A stretch of DNA of 64,000 bases, from contig JADKIO010000006.1 in the NCBI GenBank assembly GCA_016721195.1, positions 523,675 through 587,674 on the forward strand, in the 5' to 3' direction. Positions 8,951 through 17,977 of the stretch are shown here, piece after piece. Numbering within the stretch: position 1 is the stretch's first letter; each line of letters begins with the position of its first letter. The position numbers were made by a program, and so were the translations under genes. The notes beneath the pieces were generated by a model, which saw only the letters and a list, made by a program, of their open reading frames with translations, did no database searches and was not told where the DNA came from. The DNA comes from Candidatus Geothrix skivensis. GTDB lineage: Bacteria > Acidobacteriota > Holophagae > Holophagales > Holophagaceae.

Positions 8951-10113
8951 GGTTCCTCCTGAAGGATTCCCTGTAGTACTCTCCGCCGGGCGGCGTCCCG
9001 CTGGCGCTGTTTGTATTCGGAATGGGATGCCGGGCCTGAGCGTGAACTCTGAAACCCCGATTGTTCCATCACTTGGACTTCGTGTGCGAAGAAGAAAGTA
9101 AACTCCTCCTGATCCTGGATCAACTCCGGAATGCGGGCCAGGTCCGCCAGCTCCGTATCCCCCATGGTCTGGAGGCGTTCCTGGAGGGTCTCCAGGGCCC
9201 TGGTGGCGGGGCTGGGCAGCCGTACCAGGGTCCGGGCCGTGAACTGAATGGCAGAGTAATCCTTGCTGGAGAAGGGGTTCTGGTCCTTGCCCGGGACTTT
9301 TAGGGTCAGGGTCCGGCTCAGGGCCTTCCTTTCCTCGGGGCCCAGGTCCTGGATCCGGAAGAAGGGTGGCATGGTATCGCTCCAGGCCGCCAGGGCCTCC
9401 ATATCGATCATGAGGTTCCGGCTCCGGCTCGGCTTGATGTGAGTGGGCATAAGCACGTGGTGGTCCAGGAGGAAGCGGATCACCAGCAGCACCCCCAGCT
9501 GGTCCTCGGCCACCAGGCGGATGCCGATCTGGTCGTAGATGGTCTCTGCCACGTTCTCGGGCTTGTGGAGCATCTTCAGGAGCATGGACACCCGGTCCTT
9601 GTTCTCCTTGCGCTCCACCGCCGCCAGGGGCACCTCGTAGGCCCCCCGGAGGCACCAGCGGTCCTCCTCGCAGACCAGGTACTGATCGTAGCGGCTGAAC
9701 ACCTGGCGCTGGATCTCCGGCAGGAAGCGGAGGTTCACGTTGTGGTCCACGTGAAACAGGGTGTGCATCACCCGCAGGATCGCGCAGGACCAGCGCCCCC
9801 GGTTGTTCCGGGGCCGGTCCGAGGCCCAGACCAGGAGCTCGAGGGGATCCTGGAGGTCCCGCACCTCGAAGGGCACGTGGAGATCGGTGCCATCCAGCAC
9901 CACGGCTTCCAGGAAATCCACCGCATCCTCGTAGACCCGCATGACGGCCGCCCGCTGGACCGGGACCCCCATGTCGTAGCCGTAGTTCAGGGCGAAGTTC
10001 CAGGCTTCCCCGGGAGAGTGGATGCGAAGGGAATCCAGATCGATGGGGGAGCCGCCCCCGAGAATGACCTGGGTGAGCTCGGGGGGCATGGGGAAGAGGG
10101 AGTGGGGCGTCAT
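8944..10113 (-). CDS. RelA/SpoT synthetase-like protein (TIGR04552/04562-like), divergent
   Basis: The product (389 aa from the ATG at 10113; a TTG at 10122 is an alternative) resembles hypothetical families TIGR04552/TIGR04562 as I recall them. The C-terminal half matches the order of RelA/SpoT synthetase motifs: RKENKDRVSMLLKM (168-181, like the RPK..S...KM segment), YDQIGIRLVAE (193-203, like D..a.RIv), KDYSAIQF (284-291, like GYQSIHT), HEVQV (344-348, like EIQIRT) and ASHSEYK (362-368, like AAHWKYK). Candidate catalytic Asp194 and Glu345 are kept, but the PKxNGYQS loop is not. There is no HD hydrolase or TGS domain. It heads the operon with STAS and phosphatase genes. The similarity was read by eye, so enzymatic activity is unproven. 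Confidence 0.75.
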   Translation of the reverse strand: MTPHSLFPMPPELTQVILGGGSPIDLDSLRIHSPGEAWNFALNYGYDMGVPVQRAAVMRVYEDAVDFLEAVVLDGTDLHVPFEVRDLQDPLELLVWASDRPRNNRGRWSCAILRVMHTLFHVDHNVNLRFLPEIQRQVFSRYDQYLVCEEDRWCLRGAYEVPLAAVERKENKDRVSMLLKMLHKPENVAETIYDQIGIRLVAEDQLGVLLVIRFLLDHHVLMPTHIKPSRSRNLMIDMEALAAWSDTMPPFFRIQDLGPEERKALSRTLTLKVPGKDQNPFSSKDYSAIQFTARTLVRLPSPATRALETLQERLQTMGDTELADLARIPELIQDQEEFTFFFAHEVQVMEQSGFQSSRSGPASHSEYKQRQRDAARRRVLQGILQEEPC

Positions 10114-10149
10114 GGTGTCCAACAGGTCTATCGGCTCGCGGTCGGATTT

Positions 10150-10185
10150 GCAAAGAAACGGGGCGTCCAGGTCATGGACGCCCCG
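10150..10185 (-). terminator. Terminator after atpE
   Basis: On the minus strand CGGGGCGTCCA pairs perfectly with TGGACGCCCCG (11 bp, 5-nt loop; 10159-10185) and is followed by TTTCTTT. It lies 18 nt beyond the atpE stop and closes the short atp operon. Confidence 0.8.
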
Positions 10186-10202
10186 CTTGAGTCAGGCCGG
10201 GC

Positions 10203-10499
10203 CTACTTGATGGCGAAGGCGGCGACGAGCACGTAGATCACGAGGGCCTCGATGAGGGCCAGGCCGATGATCATGGTGGTGCGGATGGCACCGGCGGCCT
10301 GGGGGTTGCGGGCGACGCCTTCGCAGGCGGCGACCACGGCCTTGCCCTGGCCCAGACCGCAGCCGGCGGCGGCGATGGCGAGGGAGAGGTGGGCCACGAA
10401 CTGGCCTTCGAAGAGGCTCTTCTGGACCACAGGGGCGCCCTGGGCGAAGGCGACGGCGGCCAGGGTGAAGAGGAAGGCGGTGGTGAGGAACTTCTTCAT
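10203..10499 (-). CDS. atpE: ATP synthase F0 subunit c
   Basis: The 98-aa proteolipid forms the membrane rotor ring. It has two transmembrane helices joined by the polar RNP loop (64-66), and the ion-binding Glu84 in LIEALVIY. Gln51 occurs in GLGQG, as in sodium-type rings, but the Ser/Thr that follow Glu in sodium-binding c subunits are replaced by Ala and Leu, so proton coupling is more likely. An N-terminal hydrophobic leader (about 1-20, ending AFAQG) precedes the first helix. AGGAG lies before the ATG. Catalytic F1 genes are not in the window. Confidence 0.95.
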   Translation of the reverse strand: MKKFLTTAFLFTLAAVAFAQGAPVVQKSLFEGQFVAHLSLAIAAAGCGLGQGKAVVAACEGVARNPQAAGAIRTTMIIGLALIEALVIYVLVAAFAIK

Positions 10500-10563
10500 G
10501 TGGTGCTCCTGGGTGTTGCCCGAGGGGTTCGGAATCCCTATGGGCGGGTTAAATCTTTTCTGG

Positions 10564-10586
10564 CGCAGAAAGCGGAGCTTTCTGCG
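10564..10586 (-). promoter_or_regulatory. Intercistronic hairpin between atpB and atpE
   Basis: CGCAGAAAGC and GCTTTCTGCG form a perfect 10-bp stem with a 3-nt loop in the 93-nt gap between atpB and atpE. No T-run follows, so termination is unlikely. It may stabilise or process the mRNA ahead of atpE, whose product is needed in many copies per enzyme. This role is inferred. Confidence 0.5.
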
Positions 10587-10592
10587 TGAGGC

Positions 10593-11324
10593 TCAATGCT
10601 CGTGACTGACGGCGCCACTCAGGTAGATCGTGGCCAGCATGGTGAACACGAAGGTCTGGATCAGGCCGAAGAAGAGGCCCAGGAACATCATGGGCACCGG
10701 CAGGAGGATGGGCATGAGGCCGAAGAAGATGCCCGCCACCACGTGTTCACCGGCGATGTTGCCGAAGAGACGGAGGGAGTGGCTGAGGATGCGGCTGAGA
10801 AGGCCCAGGATCTCCAGGGGGAACATGAGGGGGGCCAGCCACCAGATGGGTCCTGCGAAGTGCAGCCAGTACTTGCCGATCCCCTGCTCCTTCATGCCGT
10901 GCCAGTTGTAGTAGCCGAACACCACCAGGGCCGCGCCCAGGGTGACGTTCCAGTTGCTGGTACCGGGGCTCAGGGCGGGGATCAGGCCGAAGAGGTTGTT
11001 GAAGAAGACGAAGAGGGCCATGGTGCCGATGAAGGGCAGGTACTTCTCGCCATGGTGGGCGATGTTGTCGTTGAGCATTTCCTTCAGGCCGCCCACCACG
11101 CCCTCGAAGACCTGCTGGAGGGGACCGGGGATGCGGGCCAGGTTCTTGCGAACCAGGCCGGTGATTAGCATGGCCACCAGGGCCGCCAGGGCCGCGTTCA
11201 GCAGGTGGTCGTAGCGCTCGAGGATGGACAGGGCGGCCCCGTGCGAGAAGCCGGGCCAGGGGTGCTGGGCCAGGCCCAGGACCTGGGTGAGCCACTTGGC
11301 GAGCAGGGAGGCGTGGTGTTCCAT
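10593..11324 (-). CDS. atpB: ATP synthase F0 subunit a
   Basis: This 243-aa membrane protein forms the proton half-channels against the c ring. The essential Arg lies in SHSLRLFGNIAGEH, followed by the hydrophobic helices of the conserved C-terminal half (LGLFFGLIQTFVFTMLATIYL). Length is normal for the short, non-extended family members. It starts 12 nt after the atpI-like gene and precedes atpE, the usual I-B-E order. Confidence 0.95.
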   Translation of the reverse strand: MEHHASLLAKWLTQVLGLAQHPWPGFSHGAALSILERYDHLLNAALAALVAMLITGLVRKNLARIPGPLQQVFEGVVGGLKEMLNDNIAHHGEKYLPFIGTMALFVFFNNLFGLIPALSPGTSNWNVTLGAALVVFGYYNWHGMKEQGIGKYWLHFAGPIWWLAPLMFPLEILGLLSRILSHSLRLFGNIAGEHVVAGIFFGLMPILLPVPMMFLGLFFGLIQTFVFTMLATIYLSGAVSHEH

Positions 11325-11336
11325 CTGGTTCGAACC

Positions 11337-11735
11337 TCAAACGGGTGGCGGGGCTTCGGGTTTCTGGAAGGCCAGGCGCAGCGCCTCCAGCAGGATGGCG
11401 GCCACGAAAAGAAGCACCCCCGTGGCCAGCGGCAGGGCTTCCGCCGGGTATTTCCCCATCATCCCACGCAGCACCAGAGCGATCAACGCCAGTTTACCCA
11501 GGGACAGGAAGCCGTAGAGCCACCTCCGACGCACCGAAGGGGTGAGCATCCGGGCCGTGAGCACCCCATGAAGGGACCAGAAGGCCAGGCTGGTGAGGGC
11601 CCCCACCCCGAACACCAGGGCCGCCGTCCAGGTGCGCAGGAAGCCCCAGAGGGGGAGGCCCGCCAAGCCCAGGACCAGCATGAAGCCCGTGATCCACCGC
11701 AGGTGCTCCGCGCCGTCGTCCCCGGGCTCATTCAT
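11337..11735 (-). CDS. AtpI-like small membrane protein
   Basis: This 132-aa protein has four hydrophobic segments and an internal basic stretch (PSVRRRWLYG), in the position occupied by atpI (ATP synthase protein I) upstream of atpB. AtpI-type proteins assist c-ring assembly. The assignment rests on topology and location rather than a distinctive motif. It overlaps the end of the AtpZ-like gene by 8 nt. Confidence 0.65.
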   Translation of the reverse strand: MNEPGDDGAEHLRWITGFMLVLGLAGLPLWGFLRTWTAALVFGVGALTSLAFWSLHGVLTARMLTPSVRRRWLYGFLSLGKLALIALVLRGMMGKYPAEALPLATGVLLFVAAILLEALRLAFQKPEAPPPV

Positions 11736-12009
11736 GGGGCTCCCTGCCCTCCTGGGCGCGCTTCAACTCGGCCTCGTCTCGGCGGGTCATGCGCCGGTTG
11801 ACCTTGTAGAGTTCCCAGAAGGCCGCAGCGATGCCCCAGACCAGGCCCACCCACTGGCCGAGGGCGGGATGGCCGAACCAGCCCCCGATCCAACGGCCCA
11901 GGAAGAAACCCAGGGTGATGCAGATCGGGAATGTGAAGCCCAGGGACATGAGGTCTCCCCAGAGCGCCCGCTCCCCCGGATCCGCCTCCACCTTCTTCTT
12001 GAAGATCAC
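11728..12009 (-). CDS. AtpZ-like F0F1-associated membrane protein
   Basis: The small protein (about 93 aa) has two transmembrane helices containing the GxxLGxxxGxxxG-like pattern of the AtpZ/AtpI family (ITLGFFLGRWIGGWFG), and a charged C-terminus. The GTG at 12009 is preferred over a GTG two codons upstream because GGGG then sits at normal distance. AtpZ homologues accompany F0 genes and have been linked to c-ring assembly or Mg2+ uptake. It is the first gene of the atp operon here. Confidence 0.75.
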   Translation of the reverse strand: MIFKKKVEADPGERALWGDLMSLGFTFPICITLGFFLGRWIGGWFGHPALGQWVGLVWGIAAAFWELYKVNRRMTRRDEAELKRAQEGREPHE

Positions 12010-12100
12010 GTACACCCCAGATGCGCAGTCAGACCGCCCCCTCAGTGTAAGGCTGAATCAGGGTCGACGAATGGCGCGGAGCACCGGTCCGGCTGGAGAA

Positions 12101-12135
12101 GGAAAAGCAGAAGCCCGGCTTCGCCGGGCTTCTGC
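12101..12135 (-). terminator. Terminator of the nuo operon
   Basis: On the minus strand GCAGAAGCCCGGC and GCCGGGCTTCTGC form a perfect 13-bp stem with a 3-nt loop (12107-12135), followed by TTTTCC. It lies 56 nt after the nuoN stop and separates the nuo transcript from the atp operon. Confidence 0.85.
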
Positions 12136-12191
12136 GCGGGGGTCTGGGGGTGTTCGCGCAGCGAAGCGGAGCGTGGAACCCCCGGAGGAAA

Positions 12192-13655
12192 TTACACCCA
12201 GAAAATTTTTCCAGCCCAGTCCAGCAGCCAGGGCCCGAAGGCCGTGCCCACCAGGACCAGGATGCAGGCCAGGGCCACGATGAAGACCGAGCCGGACCCC
12301 ATGGGCGCGGCCTCCCCCTCGGGCTCCTTGAAGTACATCTGGTTCACCACGCCCAGGTAGTAGTAGGCGCTCACGGCGCTGGTCAGAAGGGCGATGACCG
12401 TGAGGGTGACGTAGCCCTGCTCGATGGCCAGCTTGAACAGGTAGAACTTCCCGAAGAAGCCCACCAGGGGCGGGATGCCCGCCAGGCTCAGCAGGAAGAT
12501 CATCATGGCGAAGGCCAGCACCGGGTGCTTGCGGCCCAGGCCCTTGAAGTCCTCGATGCGCTCGCCCTCGCCCTTGCCCTGCAGGTAGATCACCACGGCG
12601 AAGGCACCGGTGTTCATCACGATGTAGATGAGCATGTAGAGCCAGACGGCCTGGGCCCCGGCCTTGGGATCGCCCGACAGCACGCCCAGCAGCATGTAGC
12701 CCACGTGGGCGATGCTGGAGTAGGCCAGCAGGCGCTTCATGCTCTCCTGCCTCACGGCGGCGACGTTCCCCAGGATCATGCTGGCCCCGGCGATGTAGCA
12801 GAGGGGCAGGACCCAGTCGCTGGACACGCCATGGAAGCCCGTGCCGAACACCCGCAGGAAGGCCGCCAGGGCCGCAGCCTTGGGGGCGGTGGCCATGAAG
12901 GCGGTGATGGGCGTGGGGGCGCCTTCGTAGGCATCGGGGGCCCACATGTGGAAGGGCACCGCGGCGACCTTGAAGGCCATGCCCACCAGCACCATCAGGA
13001 CCCCGGCATAGACGAGGAGGTTGCTGGTGGTGGGGGTGAGGGCCAGGGCCTGGTTGATGTCCACCAGGTTGGTGGAGACCCCGCCGGCGGCGCCATAGAC
13101 CAGGCTGATGCCGTAGACGAGGATGCCGCTGGAGAAGGCCCCCAGCAGGAAGTACTTCATGCCCGCTTCCACGCTGGTGGCGCGGTCCCGCAGGTAGGCC
13201 ACCAGGATGTAGATGCAGATGGCCATGAGCTCGATGCTGAAGTAGACCGAGATCAGGTCCGAGGCGCCGCACAGGAAGAGCATGCCCGCCAGGGAGAACA
13301 GGATCAGGGCGTAGTATTCGACGGTCTGCTGCTTCAGGCTGTCCAGCAGCTTCACGCTCAGCGTCACGGCGCCGGCGGAAGCCAGGATGCAGAGCATCTG
13401 GAAGCCCCGGGTGAGGCCATCCATGCGGAACATCCGGGAGAAACCCTCGCCGTCCGGAACCTTGGTCACCAGGAAGGCCGTGATGGCCAGGATCACCAGG
13501 GTGATGGGCGCCCACTTGTGCTTCTCGTTCCGGTTGAAGAAGAGGTCGCCGGGCCAGAGCATGAGCGTGGCCACGGTCATCAGGAAGAGTTGGGGCGTGA
13601 TGAGGGGCGTGTCCCGGAGGAGCGCCGTCAGCAGACCCTGAGCGAAGCCGGTCAT
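12192..13655 (-). CDS. nuoN: NADH-quinone oxidoreductase subunit N
   Basis: This 487-aa polytopic subunit is one of three Mrp antiporter-like proton pumps of complex I. It has about 14 transmembrane helices, with the conserved pump-core segment KLLAYSSIAHVGYMLLG in the middle. Length matches the family. The ATG shares its A with the nuoM stop (TGATG), so translation is coupled. It is the last gene before the strong operon terminator. Confidence 0.95.
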   Translation of the reverse strand: MTGFAQGLLTALLRDTPLITPQLFLMTVATLMLWPGDLFFNRNEKHKWAPITLVILAITAFLVTKVPDGEGFSRMFRMDGLTRGFQMLCILASAGAVTLSVKLLDSLKQQTVEYYALILFSLAGMLFLCGASDLISVYFSIELMAICIYILVAYLRDRATSVEAGMKYFLLGAFSSGILVYGISLVYGAAGGVSTNLVDINQALALTPTTSNLLVYAGVLMVLVGMAFKVAAVPFHMWAPDAYEGAPTPITAFMATAPKAAALAAFLRVFGTGFHGVSSDWVLPLCYIAGASMILGNVAAVRQESMKRLLAYSSIAHVGYMLLGVLSGDPKAGAQAVWLYMLIYIVMNTGAFAVVIYLQGKGEGERIEDFKGLGRKHPVLAFAMMIFLLSLAGIPPLVGFFGKFYLFKLAIEQGYVTLTVIALLTSAVSAYYYLGVVNQMYFKEPEGEAAPMGSGSVFIVALACILVLVGTAFGPWLLDWAGKIFWV

Positions 13656-15334
13656 CAGTGGCCTCCGCCGTGGGCAGGTTCACCGTGCGCGGCAGGGGCC
13701 TCATGGCCAGCCGGAGCAGCCTGGTGTCCGGCAGGAGTGGCTTCATGGTGGGCGGCCGGAGCGGCCATGCCCTGCATGCCAAGCTTCGCGGCGGCGGCCT
13801 GCCGGGCGGCGAGCGCCTCGGCGGCATGGAAGCCGGGGGTGACCTGCTCGACCAGCTTGCGGACCGGGGCATCCATGACGTCCATGATCGGCTTGGGGTA
13901 GAGGCCGATCCAGAAGGCGGCGATCACCAGCGGCGCGAAGTAGAGGATCTCGCGCAGGTTCAGGTCCTCCATCTTCTCGTTGACGGCGGTGATGGGTCCG
14001 AACATGACGCGCTGGAACATCCAGAGCATGTAGGCGGCCCCGAGGATGATGCCCAAGGTGGCCACGACGGCGGCCCAGGGGAAGGCCTGGAAGGCGCCCA
14101 TGAGGATGACGCCCTCACCGATGAAGCCGTTCAGCAGGGGCAGGCCGATGCTGCTCATGGTCATGATCATGAAGATGGTGGCGTAGACCGGCATGGTCTT
14201 CGAGAGGCCGCCGAAGTCCGCGATCATGCGGGTGTGGCGGCGCTCGTAGACGATGCCCACCGCGAGGAAGAGCCCGCTGGTGCTGATGCCGTGGTTGATC
14301 ATCTGGAAGAGGCCGCCCTTGATGCCGTAGGGATTGAGGGCGAAGATGCCCAGCATGCAGAGGCCCAGGTGGCTCACGGAGGAGTAGGCCACCAGCTTCT
14401 TCATGTCCTTCTGGATCATGGCCACCAGGGCGCCGTAGATGATGCCGATGAGCGACAGGGCGATGAACCAGGGCATCAGGTCCTTGGTGGCCGTGGGCAG
14501 GATGGGCAGCAGGAAGCGGACGAAGCCGTAGGTGCCCATCTTCAGGAGGATGGCGGCCAGGATCACGGAACCGGCGGTGGGCGCCTGCACGTGGGCGTCC
14601 GGCAGCCAGGTGTGGAAGGGGAACATCGGAACCTTGATGGCGAAGCCGATGAAGAAGGCCAGGGCCATGAGGTGCTGGTAGGTCTTGCTCTGCTGGGCGA
14701 TGATCGGGGCCATCTGCTGGAAGGATTCCAGGGAGAAGTTGTAGGCGCCCGTCGCCTTGTGCTGCAGGAAGTAGATGGCCAGGATGGCCACCAGCATGAG
14801 CACCGAGCCGGCCAGGGTGTAGAGGAAGAGCTTGATGGCGGCATAGAGCTTCTGGGGGCCGCCCCAGATGCCGATGAGGAAATACATGGGCACCAGCATC
14901 ACTTCCCAGAACAGGTAGAAGAGGAACATGTCCTGGGTGATGAAGACGCCGAGCATGGCGGTCTGGAGCACCAGCATCCAGATGTAGTACTCCTTGTGGC
15001 GCTCCTCGATGGACTTGAAGGAGCAGGCGATGGCGATGGGCCCGATGAAGGTGGTCAGCAGCCAGAGCAGGAGGCTGATGCCGTCCATGCCCACGCTGAA
15101 CTTCACGCCCAGGGCGGGAATCCAGGTCCAGGCCCCGGCCCACTGGACCGCATCGCTGGCCCGGTCGTAGCCGAACCAGAAGGGCAGGCTCAGCAGCAGG
15201 CTGGCGATCATGATGAGGAGCGAGCCGATCTCGAAGACGCGGCGCTGGTCCTTGGGCACGAAGAGCAGGACCAGCGCGCCCAGGACGGGCAGGAAGGTCG
15301 CCACCAGCATCAGTGTCGTGTTTGCGGTGAACAT
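13655..15334 (-). CDS. nuoM: NADH-quinone oxidoreductase subunit M
   Basis: This 559-aa antiporter-like proton-pumping subunit has the conserved lateral-helix Glu in FYLFWEVMLVPMYFLIG and the KKLVAYSSVSHLG core. The C-terminus carries an Ala/His/Pro-rich tail of about 50 residues after the last helix, longer than usual. It lies between nuoL and nuoN in standard order, 21 nt after nuoL. Confidence 0.95.
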   Translation of the reverse strand: MFTANTTLMLVATFLPVLGALVLLFVPKDQRRVFEIGSLLIMIASLLLSLPFWFGYDRASDAVQWAGAWTWIPALGVKFSVGMDGISLLLWLLTTFIGPIAIACSFKSIEERHKEYYIWMLVLQTAMLGVFITQDMFLFYLFWEVMLVPMYFLIGIWGGPQKLYAAIKLFLYTLAGSVLMLVAILAIYFLQHKATGAYNFSLESFQQMAPIIAQQSKTYQHLMALAFFIGFAIKVPMFPFHTWLPDAHVQAPTAGSVILAAILLKMGTYGFVRFLLPILPTATKDLMPWFIALSLIGIIYGALVAMIQKDMKKLVAYSSVSHLGLCMLGIFALNPYGIKGGLFQMINHGISTSGLFLAVGIVYERRHTRMIADFGGLSKTMPVYATIFMIMTMSSIGLPLLNGFIGEGVILMGAFQAFPWAAVVATLGIILGAAYMLWMFQRVMFGPITAVNEKMEDLNLREILYFAPLVIAAFWIGLYPKPIMDVMDAPVRKLVEQVTPGFHAAEALAARQAAAAKLGMQGMAAPAAHHEATPAGHQAAPAGHEAPAAHGEPAHGGGH

Positions 15335-15355
15335 GGGGACTCCAACCAGGAAGGA

Positions 15356-17678
15356 CTAGACGAAGAATTTCACGACGGCGAAGACGAGGAAGCCGAGGAA
15401 CATGACGAAGGCGTAGTGCTGCACCCGGCCGCTCTGCAGGCCCCGGAACACGCCGCTGGTCTCCTGCACGATGTACTCGGTCAGGTCGACGGCACCATCG
15501 ACCAGGTACTCATCCACCCAGTGCATGAGTTCGGCCCAGAGGAGGGTGGCGCGGGCGGCGCCATTCACCATGCCGTCCACCACCCAGGTGTCGAAGCTCC
15601 AGAGCTGGGCGGAGAAGCGCTTGAGGGGCTCGATGATGGCCCACTCGTAGAACTCGTCCACGTAGTATTTGGCGTTCACCCACTCGAAGACCTTGGGGAA
15701 GCGGGTGACGAAGGCCCTGGCCTTGGACCAGCTGGGGTCCATGCCGTAGATCCAGACCGCCAGCAGGATGGCGCCCGGGGCCCAGATGAGGGTCGCCCAG
15801 AACATCAGCGCATATTCGATGAAGGGCGGCGCATGGTGGCCGTGGTCGGGCGCCGTCACCTGGTAGAGGAGCGGCTCGAGCCACCTGGAGAAGTGGTCGT
15901 TGCCGAACACCTTGCCGAGGGTGTGCAGGCTCTGGGGCAGGTTCAGGAAGCCCAGGATCACCGCGAACACCGCAAAGATGAACACGGGCAGCCACATGTT
16001 CCAGGGCACTTCCGTCGGCCCGTGGCCGTGGTCGCTGTGTCCATGGGCCGCGGCAGTGGCATGACCGTGATTGTCGTGGCAGGCGTGCATCATCCTGGCC
16101 GTGGCCGTGACCATGGTCGTCGGCGGCGTGGTGGGCCTCGGAGGGCACCGTCAGGTGGTAGGGGTCGTGCCCTGCCCCGCGGTACTCGCCGTAGAAAGTC
16201 ATGATCATGAGGCGGGTCATGTAGAAGGCGGTCATGAAGGCGCCCAGCATGCCCAGGATCCAGGCCACGAGGTTCAGGGTGGGGCCATCGTAAGCGCCGT
16301 GGTGGTACCAGCCCTCGAAGACCTTCCAGAGGATCTCGTCCTTCGAGAAGAAGCCGGAGAAGGGGAAGATGCCCGCGATGGCCAGGGTGGCCAGGCCCAT
16401 GGAGAGGAAGGTCCAGGGCATGTACTTCCTCAGTCCGCCCATGTTCCGCATGTCCTGCTCGTGATGGCAGGCCATGATGACGGAGCCGGAGCCGAGGAAG
16501 AGGCAGGCCTTGAAGGCGGCGTGGGTGAAGACGTGAAACATGCCGGCGGTGAAGGCCCCGGCGCCCAGGCCCATGAACATGAAGCCGAGCTGCGACACGG
16601 TGGAGTAGGCCAGCACCTTCTTGATGTCGTACTGGGCCAGGCCCATGCTCGCGGCCACGAAGGCGGTGAGGGCGCCCACGAAGAGCACCACGGCCAGGGC
16701 CACCGGCGCCTGGACGTAGATGAAGTTCAGGCGGGTGATCATGTAGAGGCCGCTGGTCACCATGGTGGCGGCATGGATCAGGGCCGACACGGGAGTCGGG
16801 CCCGCCATGGCGTCCGGGAGCCAGACGTAGAGCGGGATCTGGGCGGACTTGCCGGCGGCGCCCACGAAGAGGCAGCAGCCGATGAGGTTGAACCACCAGG
16901 TCGGCGCGTGCGTGATGCCGAAGAGGGTGATGGACTTCAGGCTGGAGATCTCCCGGACCGAGCCCATGAGGGTGTCGTAGTCCAGGCTGCCGAAGACCAT
17001 GAAGATCAGGAAGAATCCGATCATGAAGCCGAAGTCGCCGATGCGGTTGGTGACGAAGGCCTTCTTGCCGGCGATGGCGGCGTATTCCTTGTCGAAGTAG
17101 AAGCCGATGAGCAGGTAGGAGCAGAGGCCCACGCCCTCCCAGCCCAGGAACATCATCATGATGTTGGCGCCCAGCACCAGGTTGAGCATGCTGAACACGA
17201 AGAGGTTCAGGTAGGCCATGAAGCGGTAGTAGCGGCCGTCGTTGCGCTCTTCGGCCATGTAGCCGGTGCTGAAGAGGTGGATCAGGAAGCCCGCGCCGGT
17301 CACCAGCAGGGCCATGGCGCCGCTCAGGGCGTCGAACTTGTAGGCCCACTCGATCTTGTAGGTGCTGAGGCCGCCGAGCACGCGGGCGCCACCCACATCG
17401 AACCAGGTCCAGAGGCTCTGGTGGATGGAGCGGCCGTCCGCCGGCAGGCCCACCAGCTGGATGAAGTGGTAGAGGGTGAGGAGGAAGGCCGCGCCCACAC
17501 TGCCCAGGGCGATGAAGTCCACCACCTTGGTGTTCCTCAGCTTCTTGCCGCTGAGTCCGTTGATGAGAAACCCGAACAGGGGCAGGAAGGGGATCAGCCA
17601 CAGCAGAGTGCTGGGCTGGGAGGCGGCGGTCGTGGCGGCGTGCACCAGGGTCATGTCGGCAGTCATGGTCGTCGTCAT
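15356..17678 (-). CDS. nuoL: NADH-quinone oxidoreductase subunit L (one frame break)
   Basis: This is the largest antiporter-like subunit of complex I, with the long lateral helix at its C-terminus. The N-terminal part (17678 to about 16100) runs through the pump core, including YDIKKVLAYSTVSQLGFM. The C-terminal part continues in another frame to 15356, with GRVQHYAFVMFLGFLVF at the end. The break falls at about 16085-16110 inside a His/Gly-rich linker; total length is one base off a multiple of three. The start overlaps the nuoK stop as ATGA. Both halves are well conserved, so a sequencing error is more likely than loss of function. Confidence 0.88.
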
Positions 17679-17977
17679 CCCTTCAGCAGGTTGATGTCGT
17701 CCACCTGGACGGTGTCGCGCTTGCGGTAGAGGGCCACCACCAGCGCGAGGCCCACGGCCACTTCGGCGGCGGCGAAGCCCATCACCAGCAGGGCGAAGGC
17801 CTGGCCGGAGACGGAGCCGCTGTGGCGCGCGAAGGCGATGAAGTTCAGATTGGCGGCGTTGAGCATGAGCTCCACGCACATGAGGATCACCAGGGCATTC
17901 CGGCGGATGAGGACGCCGATGATGCCGATGGAGAACAGGAGGAACGAGATGAGGAGGACCGCGTTCAGGCTGACCAT
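17675..17977 (-). CDS. nuoK: NADH-quinone oxidoreductase subunit K
   Basis: This 100-aa three-helix subunit has the conserved membrane Glu in MCVELMLNAANLN, part of the proton path. The ATG at 17977 gives the exact family length and overlaps the nuoJ stop (TGATG); a GTG one codon upstream is less likely. Its stop overlaps the nuoL start by four bases. Confidence 0.95.
   Translation of the reverse strand: MVSLNAVLLISFLLFSIGIIGVLIRRNALVILMCVELMLNAANLNFIAFARHSGSVSGQAFALLVMGFAAAEVAVGLALVVALYRKRDTVQVDDINLLKG

Noticed and set aside
10203..10499. Sodium-specific ATP synthase c ring, suggested by Gln51
   Set aside because: The Ser/Thr positions after the carrier Glu are Ala and Leu, as in proton-type rings, so a sodium site is not supported.
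11326..11340. GGTTCGAACC resembling a tRNA T-loop near the atpB start
   Set aside because: No acceptor stem, D-arm or anticodon arm can be built around it, and it lies between closely spaced atp genes.
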